From the NCBI RefSeq assembly GCF_041146395.1, contig NC_091006.1, positions 3,850,001 to 3,914,000 of the forward strand: a DNA stretch of 64,000 bases, given 5' to 3'. This document shows positions 1 through 14,715 of this stretch, in pieces. Positions within the stretch are counted from its first letter, which is position 1, and every line of letters begins with the position of its first letter. The position numbers and the translations under genes were made by a program. Source of the stretch: Eulemur rufifrons (lineage: Eukaryota > Chordata > Mammalia > Primates > Lemuridae). Below the pieces are notes generated by a model that made no database searches, was not told the DNA's origin, and worked only from the letters and a program-made list of their open reading frames with translations.

Positions 1-84
1 GGGGCCAACGCACACAAAAATTTGTAGAAATCATACCCCGGGTTATTCTGAGAGCATAGAGCAATGAGAAGCCATTGAAGGCTT

Positions 85-470
85 GGGGGTGGGGGGAGAG
101 TTGCAATGAACCGAAGGGTTATGTTCCTGCAAAATTCATACGTTGAAATCTTAACCCCCAAGGGGATGGTATTAGGAGGTGCGGTCTTTGGAAGGTAAGT
201 AGGCCATGACGGGAGAGCCCTCATGGATGGGATTAGTGTCTTTATAAAAGAAACCCCAGACAGATTCCTTGCCCCTTTCTCTATGTGAGGTTTTAGCAAA
301 AAAACAGCCACCTATGAACCAGGAAGCCGGCCCTTTTCCAGACACTGAATCTGCCAGAGCCTTGATCTTGGACATCCCAGCCTCCAGAACTGTGAGAAAT
401 AAATTTCTGTTGTTTATAAACCACCAGTTTATGGTATTTTGTTATAGAAGCCCAAGTGGACTAAGATGGG
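85..470 (+). repeat. ERVL-MaLR-like LTR remnant (MLT1/MST type)
   Basis: The stretch reads like a MaLR long terminal repeat: 'TTGAAATCTTAACCCCCAAG' near the start, a 'TTTATAAAAGA' TATA-like block, 'CCTCCAGAACTGTGAG' followed by AATAAA, and an end resembling '..GGACTAAGAT'. The order matches the MLT1/MST pattern as I know it. It is non-coding; open frames crossing it are chance. The exact subfamily cannot be settled by eye. Confidence 0.6.
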
Positions 471-668
471 GACGGAGTCTTGAGGAACAAGTTTGGCATC
501 ATCAGATTTGCATTTTAGGAAGATTTTTCCTCAGAAAAATTCATTATAGATTAGTTTCCATTAATTTGCTTACTTTCCAATCACACACACATCTTACCCA
601 TTTCTATTGTTTGTTGTTAAGGTAGTTGGACAAATATTTGAGTAATGTTAAGAATAATAAAACTGTAA

Positions 669-1821
669 CCACCTACAGAATGTGAAAAAATTTTTGCATA
701 CTACACATCAGATAAAGGACTGATAACAAGAATCTATTTAGAACTCAGGAAAATCAGCAAGAAAAAATCAAGCAACCCTATCAAAAAGTGGGCAAAGGAC
801 ATGAATAGAAATTTTTCAAAAGAAGATATAAAAATGGCTAACAAACATATGAAAAAGTGTTCAACATCTCTAATCATCAGGGAAATGCAAATCAAAACCA
901 CAATGAGATATCACTTAACCCCAGTGAGAATGGCCTTTATCAAAAAAACCCAAAACAACACATGTTGGCGTGGGTGTGGAGAGACAGGAACACTCATACA
1001 CTGCTGGTGGGACTGCAAACTAGTGCAACCCCTGTGGAAAGCATTATGGAGGTATCTTAAACAGATTCAAGTAGACCTGCCATTTGACCCAGCAATCCCA
1101 TTACTGGGCATATACCCAAAGGAAAAAAGGTCATTCTGTAACAAAGACACATGTACCCGAATGTTTATAGCAGCACAATTCACAATAGCAAAGATGTGGA
1201 AACAACCCAAATGCCCATCAATACATGATTGGATTAGTAAACTGTGGTATATGTATACCATGGAATATTACTCAGCTATAAGGAATGATGAAGATATGAC
1301 ATCTCTATGGTTCTCCTGGAGAGAGTTGGAACCCATTATATTAAGTGAAGTATCCCAAGAATGGAAAAACAAGCATCACATGTACTCACCAGAAAATTGG
1401 TTTCCCTGATCATCACCTAAATACAAATCTGGGAACGACACCAATTGGACATCAGACTGAGGTGGGGGGTGGGGGAGGGGATGGGGGTATGCCTACACAA
1501 TGAGTGCATTGCGCACCGTTTGGGGAGTGGTAACACTTGAAGGTGCTGACTCGGGAAAGGGGGGGTGGGGAAAAAATATGAAACTGTTGTTTTTAACTTG
1601 CATTGTTCACTTAATAATTTATCATGAATATTTCCCATATTATTTCATATCATTGTACAAGAAATAATCTATACATTATGAGGACATACTGTATCTAACA
1701 AGATATACTGTTACTCTTTGATTCTGTAAAATTAAATTGTTATTAATGATAAAAAAATAATAATAATAAAAAAATAAAAAAAAGAGATAAGGCAAAAAAA
1801 AAAATCAGGGAAAAAAAAAAA
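669..1821 (+). mobile_element. 5'-truncated L1 with ORF2 C-terminus, 3' UTR and A-rich tail
   Basis: An L1 3' fragment begins inside ORF2. The frame at 801-1409 (202 codons) carries recognisable L1 ORF2 C-terminal features, including the Cys-rich '[18 protein letters not shown]' and 'YTMEYYSAI'. A 3' UTR with a G-rich tract follows (about 1440-1570), then an A/T-rich tail. The element is flanked by a perfect 19-bp direct repeat, AAGAATAATAAAACTGTAA, at 650-668 and 1822-1840, the mark of target-primed reverse transcription. The intact frame is only the ORF2 tail, lacking endonuclease and RT, so it is dead. Confidence 0.85.
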
Positions 1822-1834
1822 AAGAATAATAAAA

Positions 1835-2153
1835 CTGTAATCCTAGCACTCTGGGAGGCCGAGGCGGGAGGATCTCTCGAGGTCAGGAGTTCGAGACCAG
1901 CCTGAGCAAGAGCGAGACCCCGTCTCTACTAAAAATAGAAAAGAAATTAGCTGGACAACTAAAAATATATATAGAAAAAATTAGCCGGGTATGGTGGTGC
2001 ATGCCTGTAGTCCCAGCTACTCGGGAGGCTGAGGCAGGAGGATTGCTTGAGCCCAAGAGTTTGAGGTTGCTGTGAGCTAGGCTGACTCTATGGCACTCTA
2101 GCCCAGGCAACAGAGTGAGACTCTGTCTCAAAAAAATAAAATAAAATAAAATA
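1835..2153 (+). mobile_element. 5'-truncated strepsirrhine Alu
   Basis: The body begins at 'CTGTAATCCTAGCACTCTGG', so about the first 20 nt of the Alu are missing. The right arm and an A-rich (AAAAT)n tail are intact. Its first six bases belong to the 19-bp repeat that flanks the neighbouring L1. Confidence 0.85.
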
Positions 2154-2454
2154 AAACTAAATTTAGAGTGCTATTAAATTTACAAAGCACTTAATCATAT
2201 GTACTTTTACTGCATATACTTAGGAGGCAGATGGTATAGACAGAGATTTGGACCTGGTTTCACTGCTCTTCTGCCCTGTGTCCATGGAAGACACTAATAA
2301 TTAATCATGGGGGCAAGATTCTGATGTCTCAGACACAATCTCAGAATCCTTCTCAACACAAATCTCTAGGCAAGCAGTGCCATCTACTTGAGTCGCAAGT
2401 TGATTAAAAAAAACTCTATTTGCCATCCTAGAATGGCGTAAAGCACATATATTG

Positions 2455-2580
2455 TGGAATTATACAGACTTGATTGAAATCCATGATTTCTACCTTAATC
2501 TGGGACCTCAGTTATTTACTTCCCTAAGCCTCAGTTTTCTCGTTTTAAAATTAGGAATTAAAACATATAACACAGACGAC
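2455..2580 (-). repeat. MIR-like SINE remnant
   Basis: 'CCTCAGTTTTCTCG' and the surrounding text resemble the antisense MIR core. It is strongly decayed. Confidence 0.45.
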
Positions 2581-2874
2581 TAACCTTAACAAAATTAAAA
2601 GGCAGCAAACTATATAATAGTATCATCTGTGCCTTCAACCATATAAATTCAACAGTCATGCTCTGAAAAGAGAGAGGGAGAAAGAGAGTAAGAGAGAGAA
2701 ATCAAGAAGAATTCCACCCCACGTGCATGCACCCTAGAGCAAATGTGAGATGGAGACACCTTCCATAGCACCACTTATTAGTCTCCGTTTCAGTGTGTCT
2801 CTCATTCTATGAGAATCTATGAGAGTGGTCCTGTTGTTTGAAGGGACATATTTTCCCAAAAACGTGGCCCCTAA

Positions 2875-3180
2875 ATGCAAGCCAACAGCATCATATGTTG
2901 CTTAAACGAAGGACCAGCAGTCTATCCTGACTCTAGAGAAAAAACTGGCTATGTGGACCTCCTTAAAGATATAATGGACAGATCTCTAACAGACACAAAT
3001 ATGGCTGAAAAAGTCTTTCAGGAGGAGACCAGACAGAACAAGGAGACGAGACTGGACAAGGATGAGGAGATCAGACTGGACAAAGAAGAGGCGTCCAGAC
3101 CGGACAACGTAGAGGAGATGAGACCGGATGAGGGAGAGGAGATGAGACTGGACGAGGAAGAGGAGAGCAGACCAGACTAG
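2875..3180 (+). other. Open frame over a 24-bp tandem repeat (unrecognised)
   Basis: A 101-codon ATG-to-stop frame. The first half (residues 1-50) resembles no family I recognise. The second half is an acidic/basic repeat of eight residues, R-[L/P]-D-x-x-E-x-x, encoded by 24-bp units. I see no splice context, CpG island or nearby promoter. The frame may be a by-product of a 24-bp period, which is divisible by three and lacks stops. A real small protein or pseudogene fragment cannot be excluded. Confidence 0.3.
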
Positions 3181-3192
3181 GAAGAGAGTGCT
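3049..3192 (+). repeat. 24-bp minisatellite, five full units plus one decayed
   Basis: Units start at 3049, 3073, 3097, 3121, 3145 and 3169, each opening AGACTG/AGACCG/AGACCA then GAC or GAT. The sixth unit reads GACTAG where the others have GAC/GAT plus a sense codon, which gives the stop. The purine bias is strong on this strand. Confidence 0.8.
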
Positions 3193-3239
3193 AAGTTCTT
3201 AATATGCAATACCTCATTCAGACCTCATGAACCATCCTA

Positions 3240-3390
3240 TAAAACAGGTATTATTCTTTTCCTTGTTTAGAGATGAGGAAACTAAGGCTTAGAGAAGTTA
3301 TATAATCTGCCCAAGGTAACACCTTAACTCATGAAACTGAGAATCAAAACCAGGTCTGACTCCAGAGTCTCTGCTCTTGGCCATTATGCA
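3240..3390 (+). repeat. MIR SINE remnant
   Basis: Contains the MIR core order 'GATGAGGAAACTAAGGCTTA', then 'GCCCAAGGTAACA', then 'CCAGGTCTGACTCCAGAGTC'. Confidence 0.7.
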
Positions 3391-3399
3391 AGTCAGATA

Positions 3400-6050
<2,651 letters not shown>

Positions 6051-6070
6051 TAACACTGTGATTTACTACT

Positions 6071-6407
<337 letters not shown>

Positions 6408-6439
6408 CTAACACTGTAATTTATATTGAAAACACCATG

Positions 6440-6785
6440 GGCCGGGCGCAGTGGCTCATGCCTGTAATCCTAGCACTCTGGGAGGCCGAGGCGGGTGGAT
6501 CGCTCGAGGTCAGGAGTTCAAGACCAGCCTGAGCAAGAGTGAGACCCCCGTCTCTACTAAAAATAGAAAGAAATTATATGGACAACTAAAATATATATAT
6601 ACAAAAAATTAGCCGGGCATGGTGGCGCATGCCTGTAGACCCAGCTACTTGGGAGGCTGAGGCAGTAGGATCACTTAAGCCCAGGAGTTTGACGTTGCTG
6701 TGAGCTAGACTGACGCCACGGCACTCACTCTAGCCCGGGCAACCGAGTGAGACTCTGTCTCAAAAAAAAAAAAAAAAAAAAAAAA
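6440..6785 (+). mobile_element. Strepsirrhine Alu
   Basis: Starts GGCCGGGCGCAG and ends in about 25 A. GAAAACACCATG flanks both sides (6428-6439 and just after the tail). It sits about 30 bp from an inverted Alu copy. Confidence 0.93.
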
Positions 6786-6851
6786 GAAAACACCATGTAC
6801 TATAAATGTTTATTTAATTACAACTCCAGTGGATTAAAAAAAAAAATTCAA

Positions 6852-7191
6852 GGCCGGGGGCGGTGGCTCACGCCTGTAATCCTAGCACTCTGGGAGGCCG
6901 AGGTGGGCGGATCGTTTGAGCTCAGGAGTTCGAGACCAGCCTGAGCAAGAGCGAGACCCCACCTCTACTAAAAATAGAAAGAAATTATATGGACAGCTAA
7001 AAATATATATAGAAAAAATTAGCCGGGCATGGTGGCACATGCCTGTAGTCCCAGCTACTCGGGAGGCTGAGACAGGAGGATCGCTTGAGCTCAGGAGTTT
7101 GAGGTTGCTGTGAGCTAGGCTGACGCCACGGCACTCACTCTAGCCTGGGCAACAGAGTGAGACTCTGTCTCAAAAAAAAAAAAAAAAAAAA
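6852..7191 (+). mobile_element. Strepsirrhine Alu
   Basis: Starts GGCCGGGGGCGG, with a complete dimer and poly(A). Short flanking repeat AAAAAATTCAA. Confidence 0.92.
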
Positions 7192-7694
7192 ATTCAAATT
7201 CCACTTCTGATTAGGCTGGAAAAGATCACAACAGCCCACTAGTTCAACCGTAAAGATGGGGGGAAATGGATAAAGTAAAATATGTTTATTTTTCAGACAT
7301 TACAAAGTAGTCTAAAAGAACTAAATTTTAGAGAAAAGGGACATGACTTCACAAGTGAGAAGAGATTAGGGGCCACCAGGGTCACTTGCCAAGCTTGGGC
7401 CTGGGCAGGCAGAGGAAGGGGCCTGCCGCAGTCGGGGGACTCCCCTCAGCTGGGAAGAAATCACTGTTACTTTAAACATCTCTGTGGGCTGGAGCAGCAG
7501 ATGAGGATATGTATGGAAAAACACAGAGTTAGTCTCCCAAGACAGAGAGGGAACTCCACTGACTTCTCATGCTGGGGTCCAAAGTTCCACCAGAAGGAGT
7601 GGCTTGCAAGGCACACACATCACACCCTGCCCTTTAGACATTTGAAACCTTGGTGAACCAAAACTAAAGCTGCAATCTGCCCAGCTCCAAATCA
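7192..7694. other. Intergenic, nothing recognised
   Basis: Mixed-composition sequence with a 124-codon frame at 7282-7656. That frame shows no domain, splice signal or neighbour to support it. Confidence 0.4.
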
Positions 7695-7699
7695 GCTCA

Positions 7700-7788
7700 A
7701 CCCTTGAACTCCCCGGCCTCAAGCAACCCTCCTGGGCCTCGCCCTCCCAGAGTGCTGGAATTACAGGTGTGAGCCACTGTGCCCAGGC
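7700..7788 (-). mobile_element. Alu/7SL fragment, antisense
   Basis: Only the antisense left-arm end is present ('CCCAGAGTGCTGGAATTACA' to 'GTGCCCAGG'). Confidence 0.7.
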
Positions 7789-7929
7789 ACAGTTCAACCC
7801 TAGATTGGATCTGAGTGATAAGCTCCTCATCCTAACTGACTAGCAAAAGAAAAGACTTACCGGGGTCTCTGGAGAAAAAAATATTTTCTTCAGTTACTTT
7901 GATTCTTTTAAATACAGTATCTAACAGAA

Positions 7930-8233
7930 GGCTGGGGGTGGTGGTTCACGCCTGTAATCCTAGCACTGTGGGAGGCTGAGGCAGGAGGATTGCTTGAAGC
8001 CAGGAGTTCAAGACCAGCCTGAGCAAGAATGAGACCCTGTTTCTACAAAAAAAAAATAGAAAAATTAGCCGAGCATGGTGGCACGTGCCTGTAGTCCCAG
8101 CTACTCTGGGAGGCTGAGGCAGGAGGATCCCTTGAGCCCAGGAGTTTGAGGTTGCAATGAACTATAATGACACCACGGTACTCTAGCCCAGGTGACAGGG
8201 CGAGACTCCGTCTCTCTCAAAAAAAAAAAAAAA
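7930..8233 (+). mobile_element. Alu, older copy
   Basis: Starts GGCTGGGGGTGG. Dimer without the long A/T linker of the younger copies; poly(A) to 8233. Confidence 0.88.
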
Positions 8234-8613
8234 TCTAGCATAAAATTTCAAAAGTATGAGATGCAAAGAAGGTGGAAAATGTGACCCACAATCAAGAGAA
8301 AAAATAATCAATACATTCAGATCCTCATATGATTAAGATGCTGGAATTAACAGATAAGAACTTTAAAATAACCATTATAAACATGTCAAAGAAATTAGAG
8401 CGTAAGATGGACAAAGTGTATAAGAAGATGTAGATTCTCAACAGAAAAAGAGATTTTCTTAGGAACGATCCAAGTGGACATTCTAGAACTAAAAAAAAGA
8501 TAATACTGGATGGGATGAGTAGCTGGTGGGAACAGCAAAAGAAAGGACCAGGAAACTAAACAACAGATCAATATTACCCAAAATGAAATAGAGAAAAAAA
8601 ACAAAGACAAAAT

Positions 8614-8757
8614 AGGGTGCGGTGCACACCATGTGGGGGATGGGCATGCTTGAAGCTCTGACTCGAGTGGGGCAAGGGCAATATACTATACGTAACCTAA
8701 ATATGTGTGCCCCCCCGTAATATGCTGAAATAAAAAAATTAATTAAAAAAAAAGAAA
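8614..8757 (+). mobile_element. L1 3'-end insertion
   Basis: A short piece with L1 3' UTR wording: G-rich, then 'GTAACCTAAATATGTGTGCC', 'TAATATGCTGAAATAAAAAA' and an A tail. It interrupts the older L1. Confidence 0.65.
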
Positions 8758-8902
8758 AACACAATAAAGCATGAGAGACACATAGAACAATATCAAAAGG
8801 TATAACATATGTAATCAGAAACCCACAGGAAAAAAAAGAGATAGTGGGCAGAAGAAATACAACAAGGAGAGCTAATTACTGAATTTTTAAAAAAATTGAT
8901 GA

Positions 8903-9347
<445 letters not shown>

Positions 9348-9504
9348 TACAGGCAACCTTCTGAATGTTAGAGATAAAGAGAAAATCTTAATTCAGCCAA
9401 AGAAAAGAGTCATCACATTCTGGGAAATAACAATGAAACTGACTGGTCATTGAGGAAGAAAGAAGAAAAACAGTAGTCAGAAGGCAAAAGAATAATATCT
9501 TTAA

Positions 9505-9822
9505 GGCTGGGTGCGGTGGCTCATGCCTGTAATCCTAGCACTCTGGGAGGCCGAGGCAGGCAGATCCTTTGAGCTCAGGAGTTTAAGACCAGCCTGAGCA
9601 AGAGCGAGACTCCATCTCTACTAAAAATAGAAAGAAATTATCTGGCCAACTAAAAGTATATATAGAAAAAATTAGCCAGGCATGGTGGCATATGCCTGTA
9701 GTCCCAGCTACTCGGGAGGCTGAAGCAGTAGGATGGCTTGAGCCCAGGAGTTTAAGGTTGCTGTGAGCTAGGCTGATGCCACGGCACTCACTCTAGCCCG
9801 GGCAACAGAGTGAGACTGTCTC
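9505..9822 (+). mobile_element. Strepsirrhine Alu with almost no poly(A) of its own
   Basis: Starts GGCTGGGTGCGG and runs to 'GACTGTCTC', followed directly by the target repeat AAAAGAATAATATCTTTAA, which also precedes the element (ending at 9504). Confidence 0.93.
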
Positions 9823-10218
9823 AAAAGAATAATATCTTTAAATACTGGAAGGAAAAAATACCTCCTTCTAGAATTCTATACTTAGCCAAAATATCCACCA
9901 AACACAAAAGTAAAATAGAGATATTTTCAGAAAGTTAAAAGCTGAGAGAATCTATTGCTATCAGACTTGCACTACAAAATATACCAAACAATCTCTTCAG
10001 ACTGAAAGGAAATTACCCAAGAAGAAAGCAAAGATCTACATGGGAGCATGAAGAAGACTAGATAGGATAACAATGTGGGTAAATATTAAAAACTATTTTT
10101 AAAATTGTATTAAAATACATTGGCTGCTTAAAGCAAAAGCAATAATGTCTTCTGGGGTTCATAATAATATGTAAAAGTAAAATATGACAACAATAACACA
10201 AAGGGAAGATGTAAGTAG

Positions 10219-10603
<385 letters not shown>

Positions 10604-10779
10604 CCTACATTGTTTATAAGCAGTAAAAAGAAGCTAATTCAAGCTAGACTATAGTAAGCTATGGATGCATTTTTTAATCACTAGAGTAATGACCAATATA
10701 ATTACAGAAAGGTATAGCTAAAAATCCAATAGAAGAGAAAAAAATGGAAGAATAAAATATTTCATTAAGACAAAAGAAA

Positions 10780-10880
10780 TAGGTGGGGGGAGGCAGGAGA
10801 AGAGCTGGGAGGGAGCAGGAGAGAGGAGGGTTGGGAAAGGAGGAGAAGGTTACAAGGGAAGGGGAGAGGGGCAGTGGAAA
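10780..10880 (+). repeat. Purine-rich low-complexity tract
   Basis: A G/A-only stretch (GGGGGGAGGCAGGAGAAGAG and on) inside the old L1. Open frames on both strands here are composition artefacts. Confidence 0.7.
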
Positions 10881-11288
10881 AAACAAACAAACAAAAAGAC
10901 AAAAGAAAGCAGAAAAGAAGGAACAAAGAAACAAAAGAAGACAGAACAATAGAAAACAGATAGCAAGATGGTAAACTTAAACATAACCACATCAGTAATT
11001 ATATTTAATACAAATGGATTCCAAGTAAATGTCAGAACTTATCAAAACCACAAAATTTAATTATATGCTATTTCAAGGCAGACATCATAAATAAAAAGAT
11101 ACAGATAGCAAAAGTAAAAAGATTGAACAGATATACCAAGAAAACACTGGCCATAAGAAAGCTGTTATATCTTTATCAGGCAAAGTAGACTTTAAGATAA
11201 GGAGATAAGGACCAGATATAAAGAAAGACATTTCATAATGATAACAGGGTTGATTGACCGGCAGACACTAACAATCGAAAATACCTGA

Positions 11289-11610
11289 GGCCAGCGCGGT
11301 GGCTCATGCCTGTAATCCTAGCACTCTGGGAGGCTGAGGCAGGTGGATTGTTTGAGCTCAGGAGTTCGAGACCAGCCTGAGCAACAGTGAGACCCCCGTC
11401 TCTACTAAAAATAGAAAGAAATTATAGGGACAGCTAAAAATATATATAGAAAAATTAGACAGGCATGGTGGCGCATGCCTATAGTCCCAGCTACTCGGGA
11501 GGCTGAGGCAAGATTGCTTGAGCCCAGGAGTTTGAGATTGCTGTGAGCTAGGCTGACGCCATGGTACTCTAGCCTGGGCAAGAGAGTGAGACTCTTTCTC
11601 AAAAAAAAAA
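11289..11610 (+). mobile_element. Strepsirrhine Alu
   Basis: Starts GGCCAGCGCGG; complete dimer and A tail. The next Alu begins about 12 bp after this tail. Confidence 0.9.
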
Positions 11611-11621
11611 AAGACAAAGAA

Positions 11622-11959
<338 letters not shown>

Positions 11960-12196
11960 AAGACAAAGAAAAAGAAAATACATGCACCTAATAACATACA
12001 TGAAGCAAAAATTGATAGATATATAAAGAGAAATAAATAAATCTATATTCATAGAGATTTTTAATATACCTCTCTCAGTAACTGATAGAACAAATAGACA
12101 AAAAAAAAAAAAATCCACAGATTTGAAGAACACTATCAACCAACTTACCTGGCATTTATAGAACATTATACCTGACTGCAGAATATACATTCTTTT

Positions 12197-12212
12197 TTTT
12201 TAATTTTATTAT

Positions 12213-12262
<50 letters not shown>

Positions 12263-12269
12263 GAGCACC
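12197..12269 (-). pseudogene. U6 snRNA 5'-half / L1-type tail chimeric retrocopy
   Basis: On the minus strand, about 57 nt match the U6 snRNA 5' end from GTGCTCGCTTCGGCAGCACA through CATATACTAAAATTGG to GATTAGCA (about 12268 down to 12212). The sequence then switches to ATAATAAAATT plus oligo(A), resembling an L1 3' end. A perfect 17-bp repeat, AGAATATACATTCTTTT, flanks it at 12180-12196 and 12270-12286. The Pol III upstream elements and 3' half of U6 are absent, so it cannot act as U6. Confidence 0.92.
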
Positions 12270-13049
12270 AGAATATACATTCTTTTCAAATGTATATAGA
12301 ACATTTATCTATATACCAACCTGTAAAACAAATCTCAACAAACTCAAAGGATTGTATGTAGAGCAAACACTCTAACCACAATGGAAATAAATGAGGAAGT
12401 ATTAACAAAAAGACAACTAGAAAATTTCTCAAAGTTTGGAAATTATGCCACACACTTTTAAGTCATTTATGGGTCAAAAGAAGAACTCATAACAAGAAAT
12501 TTTAAAATATTTCTAACTGAATAATAATGAAAACAACACATATTAAATTTGTGGGATACAGCTACAGTAACATTTAGAAGAAAATTTATAGGTATAAATG
12601 CTTATACTAGAAAAAAAGAATGGTTTAAAATCTATAATTTAAGATTCTATTTTTAAGAAGCTGGGGAAAAAAGAGCAAATAAAACCCAAAATAAGTAAAA
12701 GAAAGATAATAATGAAGATATCAGACATCAATGAAATTAAAAACAAACAATAGAAAATATTAAAATCAAAATCTCATTTTTAGAAAAGATTAATAGAACT
12801 GATAAACCCCCACCCAGCAAGACTAATCAAGGAAAAAAGAAAGAAGACCCAAGGTACAAGGGGAACATTACCACAGATTCTACAGACATTAAAAAGGATA
12901 TTAACAGGATATTGTGAATAATTTTATGCCTATACATGTCACAGCTTAGATCAGACAGACAAATTCCTTGGAAAACACAACTTAATGAAACTGATATAAG
13001 TAGAAATAGAAAATCTCAAAAGTTCTACTCCAAGAATGTAAAGTTTTGT

Positions 13050-13460
13050 AAATGAGAAATCCATCGCTCTGGGGATCAAGTATACTAACACTTGCTAAAC
13101 TGAAATGTAACCTCAGAATTAAGGTACTATTGACCATGCCTAATTTTTACATGCTCTCAGAAAGAATTCGCCATGCTGCTGGAAGGAGTGCAGTTAGCCA
13201 ACCGCCTCCAGCAGTTAATGTCTTCAGGGTTTACTTCAGCTTTAAATCAAGTCCATGCTCTTCCCAGGCAGCCCCAGCCAATGAGCGAACACAGCAGGAG
13301 AATGGGGCCTAACCACTTCTGCCTCATGCAGGGCCCTTCTAAAGAGCAATTCTTGCTCCAGGGCTTCCTGTGGGGTGGGCCAAGACATCCTTAGATCTGC
13401 AATACAGTCTGGGGCTCTGCCCGCTCAATCCTGCTTCTCCCTTTTACCTTTCACAGGCAT
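13050..13460. repeat. Old interspersed repeat, family uncertain
   Basis: 13150-13460 has the worn look of an old retroelement end ('CTCTGCCCGCTCAATCCTGC', 'CCTTTCACAGGCATTGAATA'). Two short frames overlap here (13052-13312 and 13173-13394), neither with a recognised domain. I cannot name the family. Confidence 0.4.
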
Positions 13461-13462
13461 TG

Positions 13463-13736
13463 AATATGTATACACAAGTTTTTGTGGTAACATATGTTTT
13501 CAATTCACCTAGGAATGGAATAGTTGACTCATATGGAAACTTGAAGTTTAACTTTTTCAGGAACTGTCAAACTGTTTCCCATAGCAGCTACTCTATTTTA
13601 CATTTCCACCAGCAGTTCCAATTTCTCCGCATCCTCACCAACACTTGTTATTGTCCATCTTTTTTATTATAGTCAACCTAGTAGGTATGAAACATTGAGG
13701 TTTTGATTTCCATTTCTGTAATGATGCATGATGCTG
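13463..13736 (-). mobile_element. Antisense L1, left part (ORF2 C-terminal region)
   Basis: Typical antisense L1 wording: 'CCATAGCAGCTACTCTATTT', 'TTCCACCAGCAGTTCCAATT', 'CACCAACACTTGTTATTGTC'. It stops at 'ATGATGCTGAG' and resumes near 20882 after a 7-kb nest of insertions. Confidence 0.82.
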
Positions 13737-13904
13737 AGGCCGGTGAGGTGGCTCAACACCTGTGATCCCAGCACTTTGGGAGGCAGAGATGTGAGGCCAG
13801 AAGTTCAAGGCCAGACTGGGCAACATAGCAAGACCCCAACTCTATAAAAAATTTAAAAATTGGCTGGGCATGGTGGTATGTGCCTGTAGTTAGCTACTCA
13901 GGAG

Positions 13905-14256
13905 TGTGAGGCTGGTGGCAGGTACCCCTCCCTTCCCTAATGAAAAAAGAAGAAGCCCCTCCTATCCCTCAATACCCACTCCAAAACTGAAACAAAGAAA
14001 TTTCTTACTCCTCATACAGACATCTCCTGGCAGAAGAAGCTCCCATCCCCCAGCCCTAAGAACCTGTATAAACCCACTCAGACTTCTGGGCAGGGCGGCT
14101 TCTCTGGTTCTACTCGTGGGACCATGAGGCTCACCCGGGCCCCTCTCTTGGGAACCATTACCCCCACCCGGGAGTGCCCCAATAAAGCCTCTACTTATCC
14201 CTTTCAACTCTGCTGTCTTTCTTTCTCTGGCACTGGCCACTCCAAAAAACCTTACA
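13905..14256 (+). repeat. ERV 5' LTR
   Basis: 352 bp, TGTGAGG to TTACA. TATAAA at 14067-14072 and polyadenylation signal AATAAA at 14181-14186 outline U3 and R. Hand alignment to the 3' LTR gives about 25 substitutions, mostly transitions, and two one-base indels. Confidence 0.95.
14067..14072 (+). promoter_or_regulatory. 5' LTR TATA box
   Basis: TATAAA in the expected U3 position, about 110 bp before the AATAAA signal. Whether it is still active is unknown. Confidence 0.6.
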
Positions 14257-14258
14257 TT

Positions 14259-14276
14259 TGGTACCGAAACCCAGGA
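14259..14276 (+). other. ERV primer binding site (tRNA-Phe type)
   Basis: TGGTACCGAAACCCAGGA lies two bases after the LTR. It pairs with the 3' end of tRNA-Phe with two mismatches by my reading (the complement of the tRNA end is TGGTGCCGAAACCCGGGA). Confidence 0.75.
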
Positions 14277-14715
14277 GGGGCGTTTGGCTGCACCGGCCCA
14301 CTCTAGGGCCTTTGGCTGCACCACCCCCTTCCGCGAACTCTCACTTTCCAGACCGGGACCTCCGCTGACTGCCTCCGAGTCCCTGATTGACTACCTTGGC
14401 CTGGATGAGTCACCCCGTGTTATCCCAACCCGGATCCCCCACCGGGAGCCTCTATTCCCTCTGGGAAGCTGTTCCCTGTCCGTTAAACCGTGGGCCCATG
14501 TTGGAGGCTCCCCCATTCCCGGGGCTGAGACTATTTGGGGACGCCTGAATTCCTCTCACCCCTTTCCGTGGCAGTGTAATCTGAGTGGAGACGTCCGTCC
14601 GTTTACACTCGCCATCCCCCGGCACTCTAGTCTCGGGCTGAGACATCCCCCCAGACTTTTGCTGCCTCCGTAGCCAGGCTGTTCCTGGCTATTTCCCCAT
14701 ACGGGTTGAGACATC

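Noticed and set aside
801..1409. 202-codon frame as a host gene
   Set aside because: It is the C-terminal end of L1 ORF2 with a target-site duplication around the element.
1883..2131. Open frames inside Alus, both strands (here and at about 30 other SINEs)
   Set aside because: They recur wherever an Alu occurs, with the same translated wording, so they are repeat sequence and not genes.
12197..12269. Functional U6 gene
   Set aside because: Only the 5' half is present, there is an L1-like tail with target repeats, and no Pol III promoter elements are visible.
13173..13394. Frame 'MLLEGVQLANRL..' as a protein fragment
   Set aside because: It looks suggestive, but the surrounding DNA resembles an old retroelement end and I recognise no domain.
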